Positions 48,241 to 56,294 of a stretch of 64,000 bases of DNA are shown in pieces. The notes beneath the pieces are model-generated. The model did not search any database and was not told the origin of the DNA. It saw only the letters and a list, made by a program, of their open reading frames with translations. Position 1 is the stretch's first letter; each line of letters begins with the position of its first letter. The translations under genes and the position numbers were made by a program. Source of the DNA: Pectobacterium sp. CFBP8739 (GTDB lineage Bacteria; Pseudomonadota; Gammaproteobacteria; Enterobacterales; Enterobacteriaceae); NCBI RefSeq assembly GCF_013449375.1, contig NZ_JACDRR010000011.1, positions 124,001 to 188,000 of the forward strand, written 5' to 3'.

Positions 48241-48621
48241 ATGCGTAACCCGATGCTTTTTTTGTCCGCATGTTTGATGGTCGGGTTGGTGGCGGGCTGT
48301 AGCGCGCCAAAGGTATTGACCATCAATGAACGGCAAACGCTGGTATTGGATGCTCCTGTACTGTCGGCGGGCATTACGGCGGGCAATCCGTCGCTGGATT
48401 CAGAAAAGGGTCGGCTGCGTGCTTCTTCCGTTGTCAGCAACGACGCCTCACACGCCGTGACCGTGCATTACCGTTTCTATTGGTATGATGAAAACGGGCT
48501 GGACGTGTTGCCGTTTGAGGACGTGCAGTCTATTGAAATCCCACCACAGACGGAAATGACGGTGTTTTCAACGCGCAGCAGCCCCACTGCGCGCCAGGTT
48601 CGCCTTCATCTGTTTTTGTAA
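48241..48621 (+). CDS. ycfL: YcfL-family (DUF1425) lipoprotein
   Basis: A 126-residue lipoprotein: signal peptide with lipobox LVAGC and lipidated C20, followed by one small beta domain (LVLDAPVLSAGITAGNPSL; HYRFYWYDENGLDV). Position +2 is Ser, so it should be sent to the outer membrane by the Lol system encoded elsewhere in this window. An upstream in-frame ATG at 48202 is rejected because the signal peptide starts at MRNPM. Located between hinT and lpoB as in E. coli. Function unknown. Confidence 0.91.
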   Translation: MRNPMLFLSACLMVGLVAGCSAPKVLTINERQTLVLDAPVLSAGITAGNPSLDSEKGRLRASSVVSNDASHAVTVHYRFYWYDENGLDVLPFEDVQSIEIPPQTEMTVFSTRSSPTARQVRLHLFL

Positions 48622-48642
48622 TGGTGTGCAGAGAGAGAAAGT

Positions 48643-49224
48643 ATGAAAAAGTATCTAGGTGTGATACTGGCGGCATTGGTACTGACAGGGTGCCCCAGCC
48701 GCCCACCGGAACCGACTGAACCGCCTGCGACGATTGAGCCCGTTGAGCCTCAAGTGCCAGCTACGCCAACGCCGCCGCCGGGGGAGTCTGTCCCGCAACC
48801 GCCGAAAATCCAGACGTTGAACTGGGAAGCCAGTATTAATCCGCTGGTAGCGCAGATGCTGAAAGCCGATGGTGTCACACCGGGCAGCATCCTGCTGGTG
48901 GATAGCGTGAAAAACAACACTAACGGTTCACTGCCGATCGCGAAAGCGACAGGCGCGCTGTACAGCGCGTTATCTTCCGGCAAGGCGTTTACGCTGGTGC
49001 CGCGTGAGCAGTTGGCCGCGGCGAAGCAAACGCTGGGTCTGTCGGTTGACGACAGCCTGGGATCGCGCAGCAAGGCGATTGGCCTAGCGCGCTATGTCAG
49101 CGCGCAGTATGTGCTGTACAGCGACGTCAGTGGTGATGTGAAATCGCCACAGATCGACATGCAACTGATGCTGGTGCAGACCGGCGAAATTGTGTGGTCC
49201 GGTAATGGCGCCGTTCAGCATTAA
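48643..49224 (+). CDS. lpoB: Penicillin-binding protein activator LpoB
   Basis: LpoB is an outer membrane lipoprotein that reaches through peptidoglycan to activate PBP1b. The 193-residue product has a lipobox VLTGC (C17), a Pro-rich disordered linker (about residues 18-60, PPEPTEPPATIEPVEPQVP) and the TolB-N-like globular domain with LVDSVKNNTNGSLP and LVQTGEIVWSG. The linker is of the E. coli type. Overlaps thiK by about 20 bp. Confidence 0.94.
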   Translation: MKKYLGVILAALVLTGCPSRPPEPTEPPATIEPVEPQVPATPTPPPGESVPQPPKIQTLNWEASINPLVAQMLKADGVTPGSILLVDSVKNNTNGSLPIAKATGALYSALSSGKAFTLVPREQLAAAKQTLGLSVDDSLGSRSKAIGLARYVSAQYVLYSDVSGDVKSPQIDMQLMLVQTGEIVWSGNGAVQH

Positions 49225-50080
49225 GCAGGTAGGTATCCAGCAACAACTGATAGCGGCGATCCAGATGTATTTTCCTGCCGTGGAGATAGCGAATATTCGC
49301 TTTGAACTGGTTGGTGGATTGAGTAGTAAAAGCTGGCGCATCCGTGGGCCGGGCATCGAATGGCTTGCGCGCCGACAGTCGCCAACCGAGCGGAAAATGG
49401 GCGTCGATCGCCAGCGAGAGTTCGCCCTGCTGCGGCAGATGTCCGCGATAGGGCTTGCGCCACGGCCGTTACTGTGGCGCGACGGCTGGCTCATTGTCGA
49501 ATGGGTGCCGGGGCGTGTTGCTACGTCTGATGAATTCCTGATGATGCTGGCTAATGGTGAAGTGGCGCGGACGTTGTCTCAGCTTCATCGCCTGCCGCGT
49601 AGCGGCTATCCCCTCGATCTTAAAATGCTTTTCGCTCAGCACTGGCAACTGATGGATCCGCGCCGCCGTTCGCCCGTGCTGCTGCGCGCCCACCATTATT
49701 TTCAGCGAGCACCATTGCCCACACCTTTGGCGCTGGCGCCTCTCCATCTGGATGTGCATGCGGAAAACGTGCTGATCACGCCACAAGGAACGATGCTGAT
49801 TGACTGGGAATATGCCTCAGATGGCGATATTGCCTTTGAGCTGGCGCTCATTGTGCGAGCTAGCCAGATGGACAGTATGGCGCAAACGCATTTTCTACAG
49901 AGCTACCAGCGATATCGGCGAGGGTTTTCCGTGAGCGGCCTTCAGCAACAGATGACGCAGTGGTTCCCTTGGGTCGATTATCTGGTATTGATGTGGTTTG
50001 AGATACGTTGGCAGCAAACGAAGAACTCCGAATTTTTAGCGGACATTCCCGCGCTATACCATCGGTTACAGACAGGCTGA
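49205..50080 (+). CDS. thiK: Thiamine kinase ThiK
   Basis: ThiK phosphorylates salvaged thiamine. The 291-residue protein is a choline/aminoglycoside kinase-fold enzyme with LHLDVHAENVLIT, providing the catalytic Asp and the Asn of the Brenner-type motif, and LIDWEYASDGDIAFELA, carrying the metal-binding Asp. It is slightly longer than E. coli ThiK (274). Start choice is uncertain: ATG 49205 inside the end of lpoB is used here, while a GTG 15 nt upstream is possible. Between lpoB and nagZ, as in E. coli. Confidence 0.9.
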   Translation: MAPFSIKQVGIQQQLIAAIQMYFPAVEIANIRFELVGGLSSKSWRIRGPGIEWLARRQSPTERKMGVDRQREFALLRQMSAIGLAPRPLLWRDGWLIVEWVPGRVATSDEFLMMLANGEVARTLSQLHRLPRSGYPLDLKMLFAQHWQLMDPRRRSPVLLRAHHYFQRAPLPTPLALAPLHLDVHAENVLITPQGTMLIDWEYASDGDIAFELALIVRASQMDSMAQTHFLQSYQRYRRGFSVSGLQQQMTQWFPWVDYLVLMWFEIRWQQTKNSEFLADIPALYHRLQTG

Positions 50081-50143
50081 CGATGTGGCTTTTGTCATCG
50101 TAGTTATTTTACTCAGTAGTACATGTTAAAGAATGAGGTTTTT

Positions 50144-51172
50144 GTGGGTCCGGTAATGTTAGATGTCGCCAGCTATGAGCTGGATGCGGAAGATCGTGAA
50201 GTGTTGGAACACCCGTTGGTTGGCGGCGTTATCCTGTTTACCCGTAATTTTCATGATGCAGCGCAGTTGCGTGAGCTGGTGCGACAAATCCGCGCGGCGT
50301 CGCGCGAGCGTCTTGTGGTGTCCGTGGATCAGGAAGGCGGGCGCGTTCAGCGTTTTCGCGATGGCTTTACCCGCCTGCCTGCCGCGCAGGCCTTCGCAGC
50401 ATTAAATAGCGAACCAGAAACCTTGCGTCTGGCAGAAGAGGGCGGATGGCTGATGGCGGCAGAAATGATCGCAATGGATATCGACATTAGCTTTGCACCG
50501 GTGCTGGATATCGGCCACCAGAGCGCAGCGATTGGCGAACGTTCGTTTCATGAACAGCCGGAGATCGCGTTGGCGGTAGCGCAGAGCTTTATTCGCGGTA
50601 TGCACAGTGCGGGAATGAAAGTGACAGGTAAGCACTTCCCCGGCCACGGTGCGGTCAGTGCCGATTCACATAAAGAAACGCCGCGCGATCCGCGTCCGCT
50701 TGCGGAGATTCGTGCACACGACATGTCGATTTTTAAAGAACTGATTCAGCGCCAGCAGTTGGATGCCATCATGCCTGCTCATGTGATTTACACGGAGGCC
50801 GATCCGCGTCCAGCCAGTGGTTCACCCTATTGGCTCAAAACGGTGCTGCGTGACGAACTGGGTTTTGATGGCATCATTTTCTCTGACGATCTCTCGATGG
50901 AAGGTGCCGCTGTGATGGGGAGTTATCCCGAGCGGGCGCAGGCCGCCTTGCAGGCAGGATGTGACATGATTCTGGTTTGCAATCATCGGGAAGGGGCCGT
51001 TAGCGTGCTGGATAACCTGTCCCCGGTCAAAGCGGAGCAACTGACGCGCTTATATCATCAGGGTTCGTTTTCTCGTCGGGAACTGCTGGATTCGCCACGC
51101 TGGAAGCAGGCGAATCAGGCGCTCACATTGCTCAGCGAGCGCTGGCAGGCGCATAAAAATGGCGAGAAATAG
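50144..51172 (+). CDS. nagZ: Beta-N-acetylhexosaminidase NagZ
   Basis: NagZ is the cytosolic GH3 glucosaminidase of peptidoglycan recycling, removing GlcNAc from anhydro-muropeptides; its product is a signal for AmpC in many species. The 342-residue enzyme has [28 protein letters not shown] with the loop His, and the nucleophile Asp in [12 protein letters not shown] at 50144, with GAGG upstream, gives the family N-terminus (GPVMLDV); an in-frame ATG at 50123 with a poor ribosome site adds seven residues. Confidence 0.95.
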   Translation: MGPVMLDVASYELDAEDREVLEHPLVGGVILFTRNFHDAAQLRELVRQIRAASRERLVVSVDQEGGRVQRFRDGFTRLPAAQAFAALNSEPETLRLAEEGGWLMAAEMIAMDIDISFAPVLDIGHQSAAIGERSFHEQPEIALAVAQSFIRGMHSAGMKVTGKHFPGHGAVSADSHKETPRDPRPLAEIRAHDMSIFKELIQRQQLDAIMPAHVIYTEADPRPASGSPYWLKTVLRDELGFDGIIFSDDLSMEGAAVMGSYPERAQAALQAGCDMILVCNHREGAVSVLDNLSPVKAEQLTRLYHQGSFSRRELLDSPRWKQANQALTLLSERWQAHKNGEK

Positions 51173-51200
51173 GTAACTTAGTTTGCGGTGAGGATGAAAG

Positions 51201-51743
51201 ATGATTATCTATTTACACGGTTTTGACTCGACCAGCCCCGGCAACCATGAAAAGGTCCTACAGCTTCAGTTTATTGATGAAGATGTACGATTGATTAGCT
51301 ACAGCACGTTGCATCCGCGTCATGATATGCAACACCTGCTAAAGCAGGTGGATAAGACGATTCAGCAGTCTGATGACGATCGTCCGCTGATCTGCGGCGT
51401 GGGGTTGGGCGGTTTCTGGGCAGAACGGGTAGGTTTCCTGTGTGACATACGACAGGTCATCGTCAATCCTAACCTGTTTCCGCAGGAAAACATGGGCGGG
51501 AAAATCGATCGCCCAGAAGAGTATCTGGATATCGCCACGAAGTGCGTGGCGAACTTTCGTGAAAAGAACCGCGATCGCTGTATGGTGATGCTCTCCCGTC
51601 AGGATGAAATGCTCGACAGCCAGCGTAGCGCACAAACGTTGGGAGCGTATTACGAGATCGTCTGGGATGATATTCAGACGCATAAATTCAAAAGCATCTC
51701 CCCCCATTTACAGCGAATAAAAGCCTTCAAAACGCTCGGTTAA
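51201..51743 (+). CDS. ycfP: YcfP alpha/beta hydrolase-like protein
   Basis: A 180-residue UPF0227-family protein of alpha/beta hydrolase shape: [17 protein letters not shown] at the N-terminus (oxyanion region), [13 protein letters not shown] in place of the usual G-x-S-x-G (here Leu replaces the Ser), and the C-terminal [16 protein letters not shown] with the His. The missing nucleophilic Ser is a family trait and suggests a non-hydrolytic or altered role. Last of the hinT-nagZ cluster, before ndh as in E. coli. Confidence 0.92.
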   Translation: MIIYLHGFDSTSPGNHEKVLQLQFIDEDVRLISYSTLHPRHDMQHLLKQVDKTIQQSDDDRPLICGVGLGGFWAERVGFLCDIRQVIVNPNLFPQENMGGKIDRPEEYLDIATKCVANFREKNRDRCMVMLSRQDEMLDSQRSAQTLGAYYEIVWDDIQTHKFKSISPHLQRIKAFKTLG

Positions 51744-52108
51744 CCCTGCGTTAGCGATGACTGTTCATCGCGGCTGTCGTTCCTTCTGATACCCTTGTTT
51801 GAGGGGTAACAGGAGGAATGACGCAATTTATTTACTTTCCTTAGTTCATCCAGCGGCGCAGATGCGCACGATTCAGCATTTTCTCTTCACACAGACCTCC
51901 GCTAATTCACTGAAATAAAGATGAAATTTTCTCGCTAAAATCTACCTAACAAAATAAATTGATATATATCAATTTTGGTATGACCAAATGACCTAGCGTG
52001 CTATTCTTGCTGCAGATATCAGGCTTAACTTACGCGAACCCTATGTTATATAAGGATATTATTTTTTACTCTTTATTAACCATTGGTTCACATTTTTAGG
52101 GGGTCATT
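51744..52108. other. Intergenic region before ndh
   Basis: 365 bp. A small hairpin GCGATGA/TCATCGC at 51754-51771 follows ycfP. The right half holds the FNR box and a likely ndh promoter with the -10 TATTCT at 52002-52007. No gene seen. Confidence 0.6.
51959..51972. promoter_or_regulatory. FNR box of ndh
   Basis: TTGAT-ATAT-ATCAA is a perfect match to the FNR consensus TTGAT-N4-ATCAA. Its centre is about 48-50 bp before the start predicted from TATTCT, matching the repressing FNR site of E. coli ndh. Confidence 0.9.
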
Positions 52109-53413
52109 TTGACATCATCAACCAAAAAAATTGTCATTGTCGGCGGGGGAGCTGGCGGACTTGAACTGGCAACGAGTTTAGGCCACAAGTTAGGACGCAA
52201 GAAAAAAGCGGAAATCACGCTGGTGGATCGTAACCATAGCCACCTGTGGAAACCGTTACTGCATGAAGTGGCAACGGGCTCGCTGGACGACGATATGGAT
52301 GCGCTGAGCTATCTGGCGCACGCCCGTAATCACTATTTTCAGTTCCAACTGGGCATGCTGACGGATATCGACCGCGAGCAGCAGCAGATTCAACTGGCTG
52401 AAGTGTGTGACGAGCAAGGTGAGGTGCTGGTTGCCGCGCGTCGTATCCCGTATGACATTCTGGTGGTGGCATTAGGCAGTACCTCAAATGACTTCGGTAC
52501 GCCGGGCGTGAAAGATCACTGTATTTTCCTGGATAACCCGAAACAAGCCCGCCGTTTCCATAATGAAATGCTGAATTTGTTTCTGAAATTCACGGCGAAT
52601 CAAGATGAAAAAGAGCGCGTGAACATCGCAATTGTGGGCGGCGGTGCGACAGGGGTCGAACTGTCTGCGGAACTGCACAATGCGGTGAAACAGTTGCACA
52701 GTTACGGCTTTGACGGACTGGATAACCAAACGCTGAACGTCACGCTGGTGGAAGCGGGTGAGCGTATTTTACCTGCGCTGCCGCCGCGTATTTCCGCGGC
52801 AGCACATCAGGAACTGAACAATATTGGTGTTCGTGTATTGACGAAAACCATGGTGACCAGCGCCGAAAGTGGCGGTCTGAATACGAAGGACGGTGAATTT
52901 ATCGAAGCCGACCTGATGGTTTGGGCTGCGGGTATCAAAGCACCGGATGCGATGAAAGAGATTGCCGGTCTGGAAACAAATCGGATTAACCAGTTAGTGG
53001 TTGAACCGACGCTACAAACGACACGCGATCCCAACATTTTCGCCATCGGCGACTGTGCCTCCTGTCCGCAGGAAGGCGGCGGCTTCGTACCTCCCCGTGC
53101 GCAAGCGGCGCACCAGATGGCGTCACGTTGCCACAGCAATATCATCGCGTTGCTGAACGGACAGACGTTGAAACCTTATGTCTATAAAGACCACGGCTCG
53201 TTGGTTTCGCTGTCTAAATTCAGTACGGTTGGCAGCCTGATGGGGAACCTGATGCGGGGCTCCGTAATGGTAGAAGGGCGGATTGCACGTTTCGTGTATA
53301 TCTCTCTGTATCGCATGCATCAGGTTGCCCTGCATGGCTATGTGAAAACAGGCCTGATGATGCTGGTCGGTGGGATCAATCGGGTGATTCGCCCGCGCCT
53401 CAAATTGCATTAA
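52109..53413 (+). CDS. ndh: NADH dehydrogenase II
   Basis: Ndh is the non-proton-pumping, FAD-containing NADH:quinone oxidoreductase of aerobic growth. The 434-residue protein has two dinucleotide-binding motifs: [13 protein letters not shown] (FAD) near residues 9-21 and [18 protein letters not shown] (NADH) near 173-190, and the C-terminal amphipathic membrane-binding helix region ([33 protein letters not shown]; its start is [10 protein letters not shown]). The start is TTG with AGGGGG upstream, as in E. coli. Controlled by FNR, see box. Followed by a terminator. Confidence 0.96.
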   Translation: MTSSTKKIVIVGGGAGGLELATSLGHKLGRKKKAEITLVDRNHSHLWKPLLHEVATGSLDDDMDALSYLAHARNHYFQFQLGMLTDIDREQQQIQLAEVCDEQGEVLVAARRIPYDILVVALGSTSNDFGTPGVKDHCIFLDNPKQARRFHNEMLNLFLKFTANQDEKERVNIAIVGGGATGVELSAELHNAVKQLHSYGFDGLDNQTLNVTLVEAGERILPALPPRISAAAHQELNNIGVRVLTKTMVTSAESGGLNTKDGEFIEADLMVWAAGIKAPDAMKEIAGLETNRINQLVVEPTLQTTRDPNIFAIGDCASCPQEGGGFVPPRAQAAHQMASRCHSNIIALLNGQTLKPYVYKDHGSLVSLSKFSTVGSLMGNLMRGSVMVEGRIARFVYISLYRMHQVALHGYVKTGLMMLVGGINRVIRPRLKLH

Positions 53414-53880
53414 TCCACAACGACTGACATCTTTCTGAGACGGGTGTGAACGTGAGTTCGCGCCCGTATTGTTTTTCTCATCGCCCTGCTTTGGCTCTCT
53501 CGAAAAAACGTGCTTCCCCATCAGCGCATCCGCAAGACTTTGTCTCTTAGCCATACCTCTATTCGCCGTGTTACTGAACCCCTGAAATAACAGTATAAAA
53601 TATCGTCCTATTACCAATTACAGTTAAGATAATTCCCAAATGACGCTTTTGTGTTACGAATCTGACACTTTTGGTTAGTTAGTCTTATTGCGAGAGTGTG
53701 AAACATTGTGCAGACTTTCCACTGTTTACAGATGGCGTAGCACGCACGCCAAAAATTCTGAATGCTGATATTCAGAAGGAACCACCGGATTCATCACGTT
53801 AAACGTGAGCTGGCGTAAAACAAGATTTACGGCAGGATTGCAGGTGGGGAATGCGTGAGAATAGATTCGGGAGGTATCCT
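53414..53880. other. Intergenic region between ndh and ycfJ
   Basis: 467 bp. After the ndh terminator, an inverted repeat TTCTGAAT-GCTGAT-ATTCAGAA lies at 53756-53777, about 100 bp before ycfJ, a possible operator. No gene is seen; E. coli has no large gene here either. Confidence 0.5.
53440..53475 (+). terminator. Rho-independent terminator of ndh
   Basis: ACGGGTGTGAAC-GTGA-GTTCGCGCCCGT pairs over 12 bp with two G-U pairs and is followed by ATTGTTTTT. Confidence 0.78.
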
Positions 53881-54420
53881 GTGAACAAATCAATGTTAGC
53901 GGGTGTAGGTATTGGTGTGGCTGCGGCATTGGGTGTGGCGGCGGTGGCGAGTATGGATGTCTTTTCCTCTAAACCTCAGTTTGCACAGGTGCTAACAGCA
54001 ACACCAATTAAAGAAACGGTCAAAACGCCTCGTCAGGAGTGCCGTAACGTGAGCGTGACGCATCGTCGTCCGGTACAGGATGAAAACCAGATTGCTGGCT
54101 CGGTACTGGGTGCCGTAGCGGGTGGTGTTCTGGGGCACCAGATTGGTGGCGGACGCGGTAAAGATATCGCGACGGTCGCGGGAGCGTTGGCAGGTGGTTA
54201 TGCCGGTAACCGTGTACAAAGCGGCATGCAGGAAAATGATACGTACACGACGCAGCAACAGCGCTGTCAGACGGTGTACGACAAATCACAAAAAGTTCTG
54301 GGTTATGATGTCACTTATAAAATCGGCGACCAGCAGGGTAAAATCCGCATGGATCGCGATCCTGGTACACAAATTCCAGTAGACCGAAACGGGCAATTAA
54401 TCCTGAATCAGCAGAGCTAA
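53881..54420 (+). CDS. ycfJ: YcfJ glycine-zipper periplasmic/membrane protein
   Basis: A 179-residue protein with an N-terminal hydrophobic signal-like segment (MLAGVGIGVAAALGVAAVASM), a central Gly-rich glycine-zipper domain (SVLGAVAGGVLGHQIGGGRG, residues ~75-110) and a C-terminal domain matching E. coli YcfJ (YDVTYKIGDQQGKIRMDRDPG; shown from YDVTYKI). Start is GTG with GGAGG 7 nt upstream. It is followed by a strong bidirectional terminator. Function is not known; linked to biofilm and stress in E. coli screens. It lies before yegD instead of bhsA/ldtC, which follow in E. coli. Confidence 0.93.
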   Translation: MNKSMLAGVGIGVAAALGVAAVASMDVFSSKPQFAQVLTATPIKETVKTPRQECRNVSVTHRRPVQDENQIAGSVLGAVAGGVLGHQIGGGRGKDIATVAGALAGGYAGNRVQSGMQENDTYTTQQQRCQTVYDKSQKVLGYDVTYKIGDQQGKIRMDRDPGTQIPVDRNGQLILNQQS

Positions 54421-54460
54421 TTTGCCCTGACGTCCACATTTTTGCGCTGACACCATCTCT

Positions 54461-54502
54461 AAAAACCGCGAGCCACCTGAAGAAGGTGCTCGCGGTTTTT
54501 TT
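54461..54502. terminator. Bidirectional terminator between ycfJ and yegD
   Basis: A very long stem, AAAAACCGCGAG.../...CTCGCGGTTTTT with an inner CACCT/AGGTG, lies between convergent ycfJ and yegD and has T or A tracts on both sides. Confidence 0.92.
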
Positions 54503-54668
54503 CATGAATCGATCGTGCTGTGACCGACCTGCGTCATGCTCAGGGATAACAGTAAGGCGACTGTAGCGCATCCTCCAGCCAGCCAAAGCTCCTGCGTTAT
54601 CTGGGCTGTTGATCACGCCACGATAATCGGTGACACCGTTATCTTATGAAGCACAACTTTTCTCTGGC

Positions 54669-56021
54669 TTAGCCACGAAAAATGATCTCTGCCCAGCGCG
54701 CCAGACCGGCGGTAACGGAACCAAAGTCGTTACCGCTGGCGATAGGAATATCTGGAAGCAGTTGTTGAATAGCCTGACGCAGCAGAGGAGAGCGGGCGCT
54801 ACCGCCAGTCAGGTAGATCACTTCCGGGCGAGTTTGGCTGGTTTCTAACGCCAGCGTTACCTGCTGCTGAATGCGGCTCAGAGGATTATCGATTGCGGTA
54901 TTGAGCTCATCCGCATGAATGCGCGTTGCCAGACCCGATTCGATAAAGTGTAAATCGGCTGTCGTTTCCGCTTGATTGGACAGCGCAATTTTGCTCTCTT
55001 CCGCCACCTGAATCAGACGGTAGCTCAGGCGCTGTTGCCAGACGGTCAGCAGCCTTTTTACCTGCTCAGGCTGGCGTGCATCGCGGATCATTTCGTTGAT
55101 TAACGCGCGGCTGGCGGTGCTATGAAACTCTTTTTGCGCCGGAATATCGTTAATCGCGACCGCATTCCACCAGGTCATGATCGGCAGAGCGATGCCTTTT
55201 TCTGTCTCGCTATTCATGCCAAGCAGCGGCATCAACTGTTTGAACGCGAGCATGATGTCCAGATCGTTACCGCCAACGCGGCAGCCGCTGTGTCCTAACA
55301 GGCTTTGCGAACGTTCTTGCTGCTTATGCCATTCTGGGCCCATCAGCAGCATGGAGCAGTCGGTGGTTCCGCCGCCGATATCCACGACCAGCACGCGTGT
55401 TTCTTTCGTTAGTGTGGATTCGAAATCCAGCCCAGCGGCGACGGGTTCAAACTGAAAGACAACGTCTTCAAATCCGGCGCGATGTGCCGCGCGATCTAAA
55501 ATCCCTTGCGCCTGCTGGTTAGCGTCTTCCCCGCCGATACTCTGAAAGTTAATCGGACGACCAATCACCGCCTGACGAATAGGTTGGTCAAGCTGGCTTT
55601 CTGCCTGCGTGCGGATATGCAGCATCATGGCGCAAACCAGATCTTCAAACAGCGCAATCTGCTGCGCTTTCAGGCCGATGGCACCGAGGAAGGACTTCGG
55701 CGATTTGACGAACCAGGTCTCTTCCGGGTCATCCATATAGTGGCGTAACGCCTCGCGCCCGAACTTCACGCTATCAGGCTGCACGCGAATATCTTCTTCA
55801 CGGTTGTAGCTGATGGCGCGCTTGAGCAGCAGCGCGTTCTCGCCCTCTGCGTTGACCTGATGGTGCCGCCATAACCACTCGCTGACGGCTTCACGCACAG
55901 GTGCGCATAGCAGAGAGGAAAGATAGGGCGAATCCTTTTCCAGCGCCAGGAGCCGTGGTGTACCTGAATCCATCACTGCCACGGAACAGTTCGCCGTGCC
56001 GTAGTCAAAACCGATAAACAT
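54669..56021 (-). CDS. yegD: Hsp70-like chaperone YegD
   Basis: YegD is an actin-like ATPase of the HSP70 family with a nucleotide-binding domain and a short remainder but no full substrate-binding domain. The 450 residues equal E. coli YegD in length. It opens MFIGFDYGTANCSVAVMDSG (phosphate 1), has RVLVVDIGGGTTDCSML (phosphate 2, near residue 208) and YLTGGSARSPLLRQAI (adenosine site) near the C-terminus. The ATG at 56021 matches the family, and in-frame starts up to 27 codons upstream are less likely. In E. coli yegD maps far away from mfd, so its place here is a rearrangement relative to K-12. Confidence 0.95.
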   Translation of the reverse strand: MFIGFDYGTANCSVAVMDSGTPRLLALEKDSPYLSSLLCAPVREAVSEWLWRHHQVNAEGENALLLKRAISYNREEDIRVQPDSVKFGREALRHYMDDPEETWFVKSPKSFLGAIGLKAQQIALFEDLVCAMMLHIRTQAESQLDQPIRQAVIGRPINFQSIGGEDANQQAQGILDRAAHRAGFEDVVFQFEPVAAGLDFESTLTKETRVLVVDIGGGTTDCSMLLMGPEWHKQQERSQSLLGHSGCRVGGNDLDIMLAFKQLMPLLGMNSETEKGIALPIMTWWNAVAINDIPAQKEFHSTASRALINEMIRDARQPEQVKRLLTVWQQRLSYRLIQVAEESKIALSNQAETTADLHFIESGLATRIHADELNTAIDNPLSRIQQQVTLALETSQTRPEVIYLTGGSARSPLLRQAIQQLLPDIPIASGNDFGSVTAGLARWAEIIFRG

Positions 56022-56254
56022 CGTCGTGCCCCATGCCATAAAAAATTTTCGGGAGAAATTTTTAACGTCGCACCTGCGACGGCCCAGAAGGGTGGCCGCC
56101 AAGGATGGCAGGCCATAAAAAAAGGTGGCGACTTTACTGCGTTACGACGGTGCTTGTAAAGGCGGATGGCGCAATTCGAGCGCACAGGGATGTGTGTACA
56201 GCATCTTTACGATCTATCCGTTATTCCCGCTCTACGGATTTTGTTAGCAACCTC

Positions 56255-56280
56255 ACGGGAACCCGAAGATTCCCGTTTTT
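56255..56280 (+). terminator. Plus-strand terminator between yegD and mfd
   Basis: ACGGGAA-(8 nt)-TTCCCGT followed by TTTTT. Both flanking genes are on the minus strand (yegD starts 234 bp to the left, mfd ends 15 bp to the right), so this terminator points the wrong way for them. It may end an unannotated plus-strand RNA; on the minus strand no T tract follows the stem. Confidence 0.6.
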
Positions 56281-56294
56281 ATCGTGAAAACGGC

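Noticed and set aside
53123-53617. 164-codon minus-strand frame over the ndh 3' end
   Set aside because: Mostly antisense to ndh and covers its terminator; no homology signals.
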